Source of the DNA: an uncultured Bacteroidales bacterium
GTDB taxonomy: Bacteria; Bacteroidota; Bacteroidia; Bacteroidales; Bacteroidaceae
Direction: 5' to 3'
DNA: 64,000 bases
NCBI GenBank assembly: GCA_902800305.1
Contig: CADCDP010000001.1
Span: forward strand, 124,001-188,000
Position numbers and translations under genes: made by a program. Under the pieces are notes generated by a model, which made no database searches, was not told the origin of the DNA, and saw nothing but the letters and a program-made list of their open reading frames with translations. Of this stretch, positions 7,969 through 16,735 are shown in pieces. The stretch's first letter is position 1. Each line of letters opens with the position of its first letter.

Positions 7969-9255
7969 ATGAAGCATATTCATTCCTACATATTATCTCT
8001 TGTGGTTGCTGCTTCAGTACTGATGGTCAGTTGTTCGAACGACGATGTCTCGTCGGAGGGAACGAACACCTCCATCACATTCGGTGCACAGGTGGAGGGG
8101 CTTTCCACTCGTGCAGGACAGACGGGAGTGATGGACAACACGACGTTAGCAACAACGGGCTTCGGTGTGTTCTCCTATTCTACATCCAGCGACTACGACC
8201 AATGGCTGACTAACGCGACTGAGATTTCCTACACTCAGTCAGGTTCAGACCTTACCGACGTACACCTTCACCCCAGCAACTGGACGTATGGCACTCAAAA
8301 GGAATGGACGAAAAACACAAAGATTTCCTTCTTGGCATACGCTCCGTATGTAGCGGCAGGTGCAAGTGGAGCTGGTATTACGAGCGTGAGTGGAACCTCT
8401 CTCGGCGAAACCACCATTGGCTATCAAGTCGCCACCAAGCCCAGTGAGAGCGTTGACTTGTTGTGGGGTATCAACGGAACAACTGGAAAGCCATGGATAG
8501 ATGCCACAGCCGAAAAGACAGGAGGTCTTATACTTTTCACCTTCCACCACGCCCTTGCCGCCATAGGTTTCCATGTACAAGCGATGGTGGACAGCGAAAA
8601 CAACCTCGTTGACTTAGGCGACGAATCGAAGACAGGTTTGTTGGGTACCGACTGCAAGGTGACCCTCAAAAGCATCACGCTAAAACCCAATTCAGGAGGT
8701 TTTTATGGGAGTGGAGTGTTGAATCTGAACAACAATGTGGATTATTCGCCTTACTGGACAACGAAATCAGGAACAATCGCAGAATTGAAGGTGGACAATG
8801 TGGAAGGGGGGGATTATGAAGATATAGATGAAGCATTGAGTGATCAAGGAGATAAAAAACCGTCTGGAGAAGGAGGAATGACGAACTCGGGCATCACCGA
8901 AATTGCTAATTTCCAAACCGTTATTGCTAAAAAGGATGACAAGGAGCAATTCTTCATGCTGATTCCCGATGTGGCCAAGGACTACACAGCCACTATCGAG
9001 TATTATGTCACCTATAAAACCTCGAACGATACCTACAAACGGCTCGACTATACAGGAATTAATGCTGGTACTGCCAATATCACAGGACTCGCCCTCCAAG
9101 CTGGCATCAAATACTACCTCAACTTCGTCATTGGCCTTACCACCATCAAACTCGATGTCACCGCCACCGACTGGACTAACACCCCCGTTAATCTCAATGT
9201 CACCATTGAACGAGGCACCAGTGCCAACTCCTCGTTGGTAAAGGAACGTCCATGA
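7969..9255 (+). CDS. Fimbrillin-family lipoprotein 3
   Basis: 428 residues. Signal peptide ending in lipobox VLMVSC (Cys22). Family markers in order: ISFLAYAPYVAAG, VDLLWGING and FHHALAAIGFHV. Processing-type site T-R-A at residues 47-49 (GLSTRAG), 26 residues after the Cys. A run of seven G at about 8806-8812 lies inside the coding region. The gene starts 12 bases after lipoprotein 2 and ends 19 bases before the giant secreted gene. Of the six it is nearest in size to a typical pilus stalk subunit, but this is only a guess. Confidence 0.85.
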   Translation: MKHIHSYILSLVVAASVLMVSCSNDDVSSEGTNTSITFGAQVEGLSTRAGQTGVMDNTTLATTGFGVFSYSTSSDYDQWLTNATEISYTQSGSDLTDVHLHPSNWTYGTQKEWTKNTKISFLAYAPYVAAGASGAGITSVSGTSLGETTIGYQVATKPSESVDLLWGINGTTGKPWIDATAEKTGGLILFTFHHALAAIGFHVQAMVDSENNLVDLGDESKTGLLGTDCKVTLKSITLKPNSGGFYGSGVLNLNNNVDYSPYWTTKSGTIAELKVDNVEGGDYEDIDEALSDQGDKKPSGEGGMTNSGITEIANFQTVIAKKDDKEQFFMLIPDVAKDYTATIEYYVTYKTSNDTYKRLDYTGINAGTANITGLALQAGIKYYLNFVIGLTTIKLDVTATDWTNTPVNLNVTIERGTSANSSLVKERP

Positions 9256-9274
9256 CTCAAACTCCAATACTGAT

Positions 9275-12200
9275 ATGAACGAGAAGAACAACATCATAAC
9301 TCCAAAGGCACTCCGCCTCACTCTGCTCCTGCTGCTGATGGTGGGAGTGAGTGGAGCATGGGCTGGTATCCCTTTCGAAGCAAAAAGCCGAATCATAAAT
9401 AATGGTGATGGGACATATACAACGGCTTCTAATGCAGGCAATGGGTATGCGTTAGCCATCGCTGACTTGAGCGAAATAGCAGGGATAACTGATGCAAACG
9501 CTCTGGTGAAGGTGGAGTTCGACTGCAAAATATCGCAAGGTAGTCGTTGGATAATAGGTGTGGGCAACAAGAGCATTCGAGGCGAGAATGCAAAAAACTC
9601 TTCGGGCAATACCTACGAGACAGATGGTATTATGCACATGTTTGGCTGTGGTTCAAGTGGCGGTGCTTACTACCAATCCAAACAAGGAAGTGGCAATAAC
9701 TATGACAATGGAACCAACAACAGTACTGCTTATAATGATGCTTTTGATAAGGTCGTTCATGCAACCTTCACTTTCGACAAATCGACGCTCAAATATAGCT
9801 ATTCATTGACTAATGGGGAAACCACCTATTTTTCTGTTACAGACCGTACAACTACAGTGGACAACTTAACCATTATTGAGGTGTATTCATGGCAAGGTAA
9901 TTCTACCATCTCTTTGAGCGATATAAAAGTCAACGACGGTTTCTACTTCCCAAAAGGTACCGACGTGATGTATATAGAAGACTTGGAATACAACTCCCCA
10001 TTGGTGAACGAAACAGGGCAAGGAGTCTCCTATACTGTCTCTGACTATGATGAATCTGGTGGACGGTTTCGTTGTGGTGATGGTTGGACATTCCCCTATT
10101 ATCCTATCAAAACATCGGGTAATGATCCTGCTGATCTCACAGAAGGAACCGCTATGACGGTTACGGCAACCACGACAGGTAGTCCAACATACACTACTTC
10201 GATGCAACTGCGTATCAAGACCCGTAATTTCATTACTGCCCCATCACTGGTGAAGGGAGATAACTTCAACGTAGGGTCAAGCGTTGGACTTATCAATGAA
10301 GAGAGTGTGAATATCAATGGATTAACGATGGTCTTTGGTGCTAATTACATTAATAATGGTAAAGATGAACAACAGGTAATACGCAGTATTAACGGTGGCT
10401 ACGGAACAACTTGTATTGATGTTAATGGCTATACGTTCGGCAATGTCGTAAACTTTGCTGATAATGGGGAATATTGGGGAACTTATTATAACCTTCAGAC
10501 AGGTGGGGATCTAAAGGATATTGTTATTACAGGATATTTCGGTGGGAATGGCGGTTTATATGATACGAGTGGAAATAACATTTTCCCGTTCAATTCTTCT
10601 AATGGTAATTTAGCCGTGGTTCGAATCCCAAGGGATAATCTTTCGGAAAATACTTCGTATGTTCTTTACTGCCCGATGAACTTATTGGCTATCAAGTCGC
10701 TGGCCTATACCAATATCGAAGTGGATTTCCGTTATGGCACACGTGATGAGGCTGTTGCTTTTATAGGTGAGACATTGGCTGCTCCCACCTTTACCATTAC
10801 CACCACAGAAGGCACAGATATAACTTCTCACTATACCAAAGGAGGTTTTTCTTCCTCCAATACAAGCATTGCTACTGTCAACACTACGACTGGTGAAGTT
10901 ACCACAGGCTCTACGAAAGGTAAGACCGTTATTTCATGTACGTTGACTTCGGACGATGCAACCAAGGCTACTTACCCGGATATCACGGTTACTTTTAATC
11001 TTTATGTGACAGATGGTGTGTGGGATATTAAGAACCAATCCACTTATACAAGTATGGATAATGGTCTGGACGACAGCCAATGGAGCACCAGAGGGGGAAG
11101 CCACATCCGAAATAAACTCTACACTAATACAGACTTTGAGTATATTTACAATAAAAACAGTGATTTATACAATGTTTCTTATGGTTTGCAAACTAAAGGA
11201 CATACTCGTTTCTATTCCAATGGATTCTATGAGAATTCTTGCAATGCCTCATTCACGATGTTTGCCACAGGCGATAATGCCGCATTGCGCATTCCTGCTC
11301 GTAAAGGAATGTTGATAGAGATTACAGCAACAGCCTCCGACGAGGAGACTTCGCTCGAAATAGAAGGTGTGAAAAATCTTGATGGTACCCCCACCAATAG
11401 TTACACAACAGGAAAGGAGGAAAGCACTACACAGTATTTGTGCAATACCGATGAAGGTTATGTCACACTCTATAATAGAAACGCATCATTATCTGTTGAC
11501 ATTAGGAAAATTACGGCTACCTTCCAAATTGTGTTACACGATGGTAATAAGGGGGAAACGATTTATGTGGAAAAAGGCACAGCATACCAAAATGAGATAC
11601 TGAATGCCACAGACTTAGGCGGTCCTTTCACTTATAACATAACTGCGGGTAATGGCCTTGTCACTCAAGATGTTGGTTTTAGTAATAATGGGAAATTGAC
11701 TAGTGTTAATGATTTCGGAACCGTCACCATCCAAGTTTCGGCTTCTGGAGTTCCAACCAAAACATATACATTGCAGATTGTAGAGATGGTATTAGTTCAT
11801 ACATCTGCACGAATAAGAGTCATCAATGGTACAACAGATATAGACGAACATTATTGGGCGAACGATTTGAAACAATATATTAGGGTTTATACAACGCAAG
11901 AAGAAAAGGATAATCCAGAGATAGAGACAAATGTCGAGTTACAAAGTCAAGTGGTATTTTCTCTGAAGAGTTGTTCTTATCCCACGACTACAGCCATTGT
12001 CTCCAAAAATAGCAGTGGGGTGTATTCTTTTTCAGCTAATGGCATAGGTGATGCTGTGCTTAATGTAAGTTTGGGAACTATAAAGAAGGAATTTACATAT
12101 CACATACGGGGCGTGGAATTCTCGACGATGAATCCTGTTATTCCTAATACCTTGGAATCTTATAGCTTAACCCTCACGCAGTTGGGTAGCACCATCAACT

Positions 12201-15028
12201 CGACTAAGGCCCCTGAAATCGTAGCTACTTATGGGAATCTGAATACTCCTACCGTTGACAAAGTAGAAAGTGGAGGAACTATTACGCTCAATATCTCAGG
12301 CATTACTATACAGTCTGACACATACGGAGCATCCGACATCCCTTCAAGTAAAGGTGGGGCATTTGTTGTAAAGATTCCTGTTAATTATACTGACGAAGCA
12401 GGCGAAAATCACAATGTAGAGGTAAAAACGGTAGTTACCGTAGCATATTCACAGCATGTATGGAACTTTCAAGGCGGAGATGCTGGATTGTCGCCTGATG
12501 GTATAAGCGAAACAATGTATGATTATGAATCTACTCCTAATAGTTACAATGCTCGCCCCTTGCCTATAGATGAGCATGACTACTATGTTGCTCGCAACAC
12601 TTCTTGGGAATACCAAAAGAAATTCCGTTCACCAGACTCCAATGGCGGTTATGTGTATGCATATTTAAAGACGGTGGATGGCAATAATGCTACTGTTATA
12701 GAGCAGTCGGCTGGCCTACAGATTTATGCTACTGGAACAATGGGGGTTTCGTCGTATGCCACCTACACAGAAAATGGGTTCACAAGAAATGGTGCCACAC
12801 TTACCGACGTAACCTATACTGACCCTCAAGGTAAAAAATATTCTTCCACCGATACGAAGCGGGAACTCGATTTCAAAAATGGATGTCGTATCATTATTCC
12901 ACAAGTGAAGCCAGGGCAGCAAATAGATTGTTATTGGCATAGGCACGACCCTGACCATGGTGAACGTTTACGTATGAACAATCTGCTGGATGCCAGTGGT
13001 GAGGAAATTACCGACATCTATAAAATAGCCTTTACGGGATTGGGGCACGATGTGCCAAAAGCCTCTACGGGTGCAGGCTCTTATAGCTTTATTGTGGCTG
13101 GAGAGGGTGACACTCCTGTTGACGTAGTGATTTGGAGCGTTGACGAAACTTGGACTCGTATTCATGAGATTGTGCTTTGGGATAAACCCAACAACAATTA
13201 CGACGAAACGCAATCTACTTATAAGTCAACGATGACAAGTATGGATGCCAGTCGTTATCTGCATGTGGACTACGATGAATCGTTCACTATCAATATGAAC
13301 GATGCCGCTTGGCAGTTGAACGTTCACAACGGAGGTTCACCTACATACACCGTCGAACAGGATGAAACTTTGGGTGCTACGGTTGATATGAGCAGTGGGC
13401 ATCCTATCTTCCATTATAATAGTGGAGGATGGGGAAAATTTTACGTTACGTTAAGCAATTGTACCCAAGATGGCAAGTACATTTCTACGTGGAAGAGTTA
13501 CACGATTACCGTAGGTAAGAAGCCTGGTCAGACTTACCCCTACACATGGGACTTCTCCAAATATAAGACAAACACCAAGATTAATATTGCAGACAATGAT
13601 CGTGAAGAGAATACGATCACTATTAAAGTTCGTAATGATAAATCCAAAACCGTTACACGATCGACACAGACATGGGGAATCAGTAACAATGATTGTACAG
13701 CTCAAACCACTTACTATGGTGGTAGTAATTATGAGTCTTATTTTGTCGATGGTGCCCAATTGGTGTCACGTGCTTTGGATGCGCCTCTTCCTGAAACAGA
13801 TGGTTTGGGTTTCTCCATCACCAACAAATCAACTGGTGGACTGACCCTTGATATGCAAAGTACTGTGGCTGCTACTGGAAGTGGAGCATCGAATGGAGGA
13901 ACATGGAAGTCTGGTAAATTGACCATTACAGGGGGAGGTACAATTATTGTGCCCAAACCAGGCGATGGCTTTACTAACTTCTACCTTTATGTGCGTGCCA
14001 ATGTCGAACCTACAGTTGATGTTACAATCGTGGAGAAGCAGACAACCGATGTTGATGAGTCTGGCACTATGAAACAATTCCGCTACCATTTTCTACAGAA
14101 TGCCGATGCAATCCTTACTTTCAGCGGTGATGCTAACATCTACGCCATAGGTGTGACCAACATCTTCAAAGGTCTGACCCCTTTGAGTGGCACGGCATGG
14201 GCAACGGAAAGTCGCGATGTGGCTATCGACCACTCACTGACTGGTTATCTAACTAAAAATCCAGTGAAGGCATACGCCATTATCGAAACGGAAGATAATC
14301 CTATTTATTCAGTAGATAAGAGGAAAACATCGGTGGCTATTAATGACCAACGTTACGTGGTGCCAGAGAATATAGGGTTAGTACTGAAACAGACAGGAGT
14401 TCCCATGGATGCTACCGCTTATAGTGTACCGCTTTTCTATCCAGCAGTCACCACAAAGACCGACGATAGTCATGACTTCGATGACAACTTAATGCAGCCA
14501 AGTATTAGCCCTACCATTTTTAATTCCGAAACCGAGACCTTCAATGGTAAAGAATACGCTCGTTTCATCCTTGGCCAACGCTATATGACATGGAAAAGAG
14601 AAGATGGTATAGTAACAAATCCCACTCAATTTGAAACAAGAAATGTGGCTGCTTTCTATAGGATGCATATTTATGGTAGTGCTGAGAACCTGAAAGAGTC
14701 AGATGGAACATTCCTTACTGCCCACAAAGAAGATGCAAATGCTACAAAACTCAATACTCTTGGAGCCAACAAAGCTTACCTTCTGTTAGAAACCGCCAAG
14801 ATTGAGCCAGCCATTTGGAATACAAATTCTCCTTCTCCTCGCCGTTACATCGCCATCGAAGGTGTTAGCGATATGGAGGAGTTGGAGTTGCTGGAGGAGG
14901 CTGAGCGTGAGGCGAATCGGGGGGATGGTCGCATCTTCAACCTGAACGGACAGGTGGTGGGTGGTGACGAGAAGACGCTACCGGCAGGTATTTATATCAG
15001 AAATGGAAAGAAACTCATGTTAAGGTGA
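9275..15028 (+). CDS. Giant secreted surface protein, 1917 residues, with Ig-like region and sorting-like tail
   Basis: Secreted through a type I signal peptide (LRLTLLLLLMVGVSGAWA, cleavage expected after AWA near residue 30). The body is Thr/Asn/Ser/Gly-rich and beta-rich. A BIG2-type Ig-like unit is visible around residues 505-575 (TSIATVNTTTGEVTTGSTKG). Several segments begin with a W-[DN]-[IF] motif (VWDIKNQSTYTS, VWNFQGGDAG, YTWDFSKYKT), a pattern often seen at the start of carbohydrate-binding-like domains in Bacteroidota. The C-terminus (GRIFNLNGQVVGGD, then LPAGIYIRNGKKLMLR) resembles type A sorting domains of the type IX secretion system. It sits within a run of fimbrillin lipoproteins on the same strand, 19 bases after lipoprotein 3. 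I infer a surface adhesin co-expressed with the fimbriae; no enzyme motif was recognised. Confidence 0.75.
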   Translation: MNEKNNIITPKALRLTLLLLLMVGVSGAWAGIPFEAKSRIINNGDGTYTTASNAGNGYALAIADLSEIAGITDANALVKVEFDCKISQGSRWIIGVGNKSIRGENAKNSSGNTYETDGIMHMFGCGSSGGAYYQSKQGSGNNYDNGTNNSTAYNDAFDKVVHATFTFDKSTLKYSYSLTNGETTYFSVTDRTTTVDNLTIIEVYSWQGNSTISLSDIKVNDGFYFPKGTDVMYIEDLEYNSPLVNETGQGVSYTVSDYDESGGRFRCGDGWTFPYYPIKTSGNDPADLTEGTAMTVTATTTGSPTYTTSMQLRIKTRNFITAPSLVKGDNFNVGSSVGLINEESVNINGLTMVFGANYINNGKDEQQVIRSINGGYGTTCIDVNGYTFGNVVNFADNGEYWGTYYNLQTGGDLKDIVITGYFGGNGGLYDTSGNNIFPFNSSNGNLAVVRIPRDNLSENTSYVLYCPMNLLAIKSLAYTNIEVDFRYGTRDEAVAFIGETLAAPTFTITTTEGTDITSHYTKGGFSSSNTSIATVNTTTGEVTTGSTKGKTVISCTLTSDDATKATYPDITVTFNLYVTDGVWDIKNQSTYTSMDNGLDDSQWSTRGGSHIRNKLYTNTDFEYIYNKNSDLYNVSYGLQTKGHTRFYSNGFYENSCNASFTMFATGDNAALRIPARKGMLIEITATASDEETSLEIEGVKNLDGTPTNSYTTGKEESTTQYLCNTDEGYVTLYNRNASLSVDIRKITATFQIVLHDGNKGETIYVEKGTAYQNEILNATDLGGPFTYNITAGNGLVTQDVGFSNNGKLTSVNDFGTVTIQVSASGVPTKTYTLQIVEMVLVHTSARIRVINGTTDIDEHYWANDLKQYIRVYTTQEEKDNPEIETNVELQSQVVFSLKSCSYPTTTAIVSKNSSGVYSFSANGIGDAVLNVSLGTIKKEFTYHIRGVEFSTMNPVIPNTLESYSLTLTQLGSTINSTKAPEIVATYGNLNTPTVDKVESGGTITLNISGITIQSDTYGASDIPSSKGGAFVVKIPVNYTDEAGENHNVEVKTVVTVAYSQHVWNFQGGDAGLSPDGISETMYDYESTPNSYNARPLPIDEHDYYVARNTSWEYQKKFRSPDSNGGYVYAYLKTVDGNNATVIEQSAGLQIYATGTMGVSSYATYTENGFTRNGATLTDVTYTDPQGKKYSSTDTKRELDFKNGCRIIIPQVKPGQQIDCYWHRHDPDHGERLRMNNLLDASGEEITDIYKIAFTGLGHDVPKASTGAGSYSFIVAGEGDTPVDVVIWSVDETWTRIHEIVLWDKPNNNYDETQSTYKSTMTSMDASRYLHVDYDESFTINMNDAAWQLNVHNGGSPTYTVEQDETLGATVDMSSGHPIFHYNSGGWGKFYVTLSNCTQDGKYISTWKSYTITVGKKPGQTYPYTWDFSKYKTNTKINIADNDREENTITIKVRNDKSKTVTRSTQTWGISNNDCTAQTTYYGGSNYESYFVDGAQLVSRALDAPLPETDGLGFSITNKSTGGLTLDMQSTVAATGSGASNGGTWKSGKLTITGGGTIIVPKPGDGFTNFYLYVRANVEPTVDVTIVEKQTTDVDESGTMKQFRYHFLQNADAILTFSGDANIYAIGVTNIFKGLTPLSGTAWATESRDVAIDHSLTGYLTKNPVKAYAIIETEDNPIYSVDKRKTSVAINDQRYVVPENIGLVLKQTGVPMDATAYSVPLFYPAVTTKTDDSHDFDDNLMQPSISPTIFNSETETFNGKEYARFILGQRYMTWKREDGIVTNPTQFETRNVAAFYRMHIYGSAENLKESDGTFLTAHKEDANATKLNTLGANKAYLLLETAKIEPAIWNTNSPSPRRYIAIEGVSDMEELELLEEAEREANRGDGRIFNLNGQVVGGDEKTLPAGIYIRNGKKLMLR

Positions 15029-15031
15029 GTG

Positions 15032-15113
15032 GTAAAGTTTAAAGGTTAGAGGTTAAAGTTTAAAGACCATGCAGCTTGTAAAGTTTACTGTGTAGAGTTT
15101 AATGTTTAAAGAC
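15032..15113 (+). repeat. Degenerate heptad repeat spacer with decoy start codon
   Basis: The gap between the 1917-residue gene and lipoprotein 4 consists largely of imperfect 7-base units of the type TTAAAGT/TTAGAGG. Within it AAAGACCATGCAGCTTGTAA (ATG at 15069) closely resembles the true start region of the tip-like gene at 16722; here it encodes only an eight-codon frame. See the similar spacer at 16633-16735. Confidence 0.75.
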
Positions 15114-15131
15114 AGTAAAAACCAAACAAAG

Positions 15132-16625
15132 ATGAAGAAACTACACATATATATATTATACGCATGTGCGTGGATGCTAATGGCTTGTTCCGACCATGAG
15201 AGGAGCGATGTGCTGCTTCTTGATGGCGACGTGCCCATCCAGTTCACGACGGATGTGGAATGGCTTGACACACGTGCCTCTGCCAGCAACATTGCCAATA
15301 CAGACGCGCTGAAGAATTTAGGTGAAGGTTTTGGCGTGTTTGCTTACAAGACAGGTTCCGACAACATCGACGATGCCAACTTTAGCCGTAAATGGGAAGA
15401 GGCTACCACTGGACTTTCAAGTAACGAGCTTGCCTATCCCACTCCCGACTTCATGTACAACCAGCAAGTCACATGGGGCATTCAGTATGTCAAGGACACC
15501 TCCGACCCTGACCATCCCGTCGTGGAGCGCAACTGGGTGTATGAACCTCCCAAGTATTGGCCCAACAGTTCAGCGAATGCCACTCCGCGCTACATCAGTT
15601 TCTTCGCATACGCCCCCTACACGGCAGAGGGAGCCACGACGGGGGTGACAGGCTTCCCTACCGAGGTTAACAAAAGCCCCCATATTGACTATACGATGGG
15701 AGAGCCAGGTAACTCTATCGATTTGCTTTGGGCAAACTGCATAGATGCCACTCGCAATGGAAACGGACTCATTGAGGTGAACGAAGATGGCACCATTCGG
15801 AAGTATCAGGATGTACCACTACGTTTCCATCACGCCCTTGCCCGTGCTGATGTCTATGTGCAGCGCATCTACGACGAACCCACCTATTCGGGTAAGAAGC
15901 CCGACTCGGAGGAACACACCAAGCTCTTTGTTAGTCAGTTGGTGCTTGATTCTGGCACTGATGCCAGTAAAGCTTTCTCTGGTTCTGGCACTTTGAATCT
16001 GGAGACAGGCGTGTGGACAGAACAATCTGCCATTGCTGCCACCGAAGGCAAATACCTTCGTACATACGGGGAGACAATTCTCAACGATACCATTGGTGGA
16101 ACCCTTCAACCCACGCTTTCTTACATCCGTGCCCGTGAGTTGGACAAGTGGGGACTCATCTATGACAGCCAGACGAAAGAGTGGGTAGAGCGTAGCACCA
16201 TTACGGCAGAAGAATGGGATAATCCTGCCAATAAAGACCGTTGGAGTGATTCATACGGAGTGACAGATGTGGAGCATCTTCTTTTTGCCGACGACTCCCC
16301 CCTCATCCTTCTGCCGCAAACACTCACGCTCACGCCTACTCTCACCTATTCTATGGTGACGCGCGATAACGAGTTGCTTCTAAGCGACCTTACTGATACG
16401 GAAGGCAACAAGTACAGCCGCATTGTCAACACCATCACGGGCAATCCCGTCACCCTCACTTTCGAGGCGGGCAAACGGTACAAGTTGCTCATCCATATCG
16501 GGGTAGAGCACATCGAGTTTGAGGTGGTTAGCGTGGTCGATTGGGATTTCCCCATGCGCTTCAGCCCTTCCGTGCTCGAAGACTTCAAAGGTGAAGAAAA
16601 ACCCAAAACGGTGAATGAAGAGTAA
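15132..16625 (+). CDS. Fimbrillin-family lipoprotein 4
   Basis: 497 residues from ATG 15132, which gives a clean lipoprotein signal (lipobox MLMAC, Cys19); an in-frame upstream start at 15102 lies in the heptad repeat and was rejected. Family markers: ISFFAYAPYTAEG, IDLLWANCID and FHHALARADVYV. Processing-type T-R-A at residues 47-49 (WLDTRAS), 29 residues after the Cys. The region around PPKYWPN and the marker spacing are close to lipoprotein 1 (VKYWPN), so these two may be paralogues with the same role. Followed by another heptad-repeat spacer and then the tip-like gene. Confidence 0.85.
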   Translation: MKKLHIYILYACAWMLMACSDHERSDVLLLDGDVPIQFTTDVEWLDTRASASNIANTDALKNLGEGFGVFAYKTGSDNIDDANFSRKWEEATTGLSSNELAYPTPDFMYNQQVTWGIQYVKDTSDPDHPVVERNWVYEPPKYWPNSSANATPRYISFFAYAPYTAEGATTGVTGFPTEVNKSPHIDYTMGEPGNSIDLLWANCIDATRNGNGLIEVNEDGTIRKYQDVPLRFHHALARADVYVQRIYDEPTYSGKKPDSEEHTKLFVSQLVLDSGTDASKAFSGSGTLNLETGVWTEQSAIAATEGKYLRTYGETILNDTIGGTLQPTLSYIRARELDKWGLIYDSQTKEWVERSTITAEEWDNPANKDRWSDSYGVTDVEHLLFADDSPLILLPQTLTLTPTLTYSMVTRDNELLLSDLTDTEGNKYSRIVNTITGNPVTLTFEAGKRYKLLIHIGVEHIEFEVVSVVDWDFPMRFSPSVLEDFKGEEKPKTVNEE

Positions 16626-16632
16626 GAGAATG

Positions 16633-16735
16633 TAAAGTTTAAAGTTTAGAGTTTACAGTTTGAAGACCATGCGGCACGTAACGTTTATAGTTTACTGCTT
16701 AGCGTTTAAAGTTTAAAGACCATGCGGATTGTAAA
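16633..16735 (+). repeat. Degenerate heptad repeat spacer with a second duplicated start region
   Basis: About 100 bases of imperfect GTTTAAA-type heptads. GAAGACCATGCGGCACGTAA (ATG 16669) is a near copy of the real start AAAGACCATGCGGATTGTAA (ATG 16722), 53 bases later. The upstream copy opens a 15-codon frame that stops at 16714-16716, just before the real start. Together with the copy at 15069 there are three versions of the same start block. Confidence 0.78.

Noticed and set aside
8806-8812. Seven-G tract in lipoprotein 3 as a phase-variation switch
   Set aside because: Frame is intact and the tract is short; the eight-base tract in the giant gene is the stronger candidate.
8767-9609. 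280-codon open frame on the - strand across two fimbrial genes
   Set aside because: Crosses the border of two well-supported + strand genes and has no motif, signal or start context.
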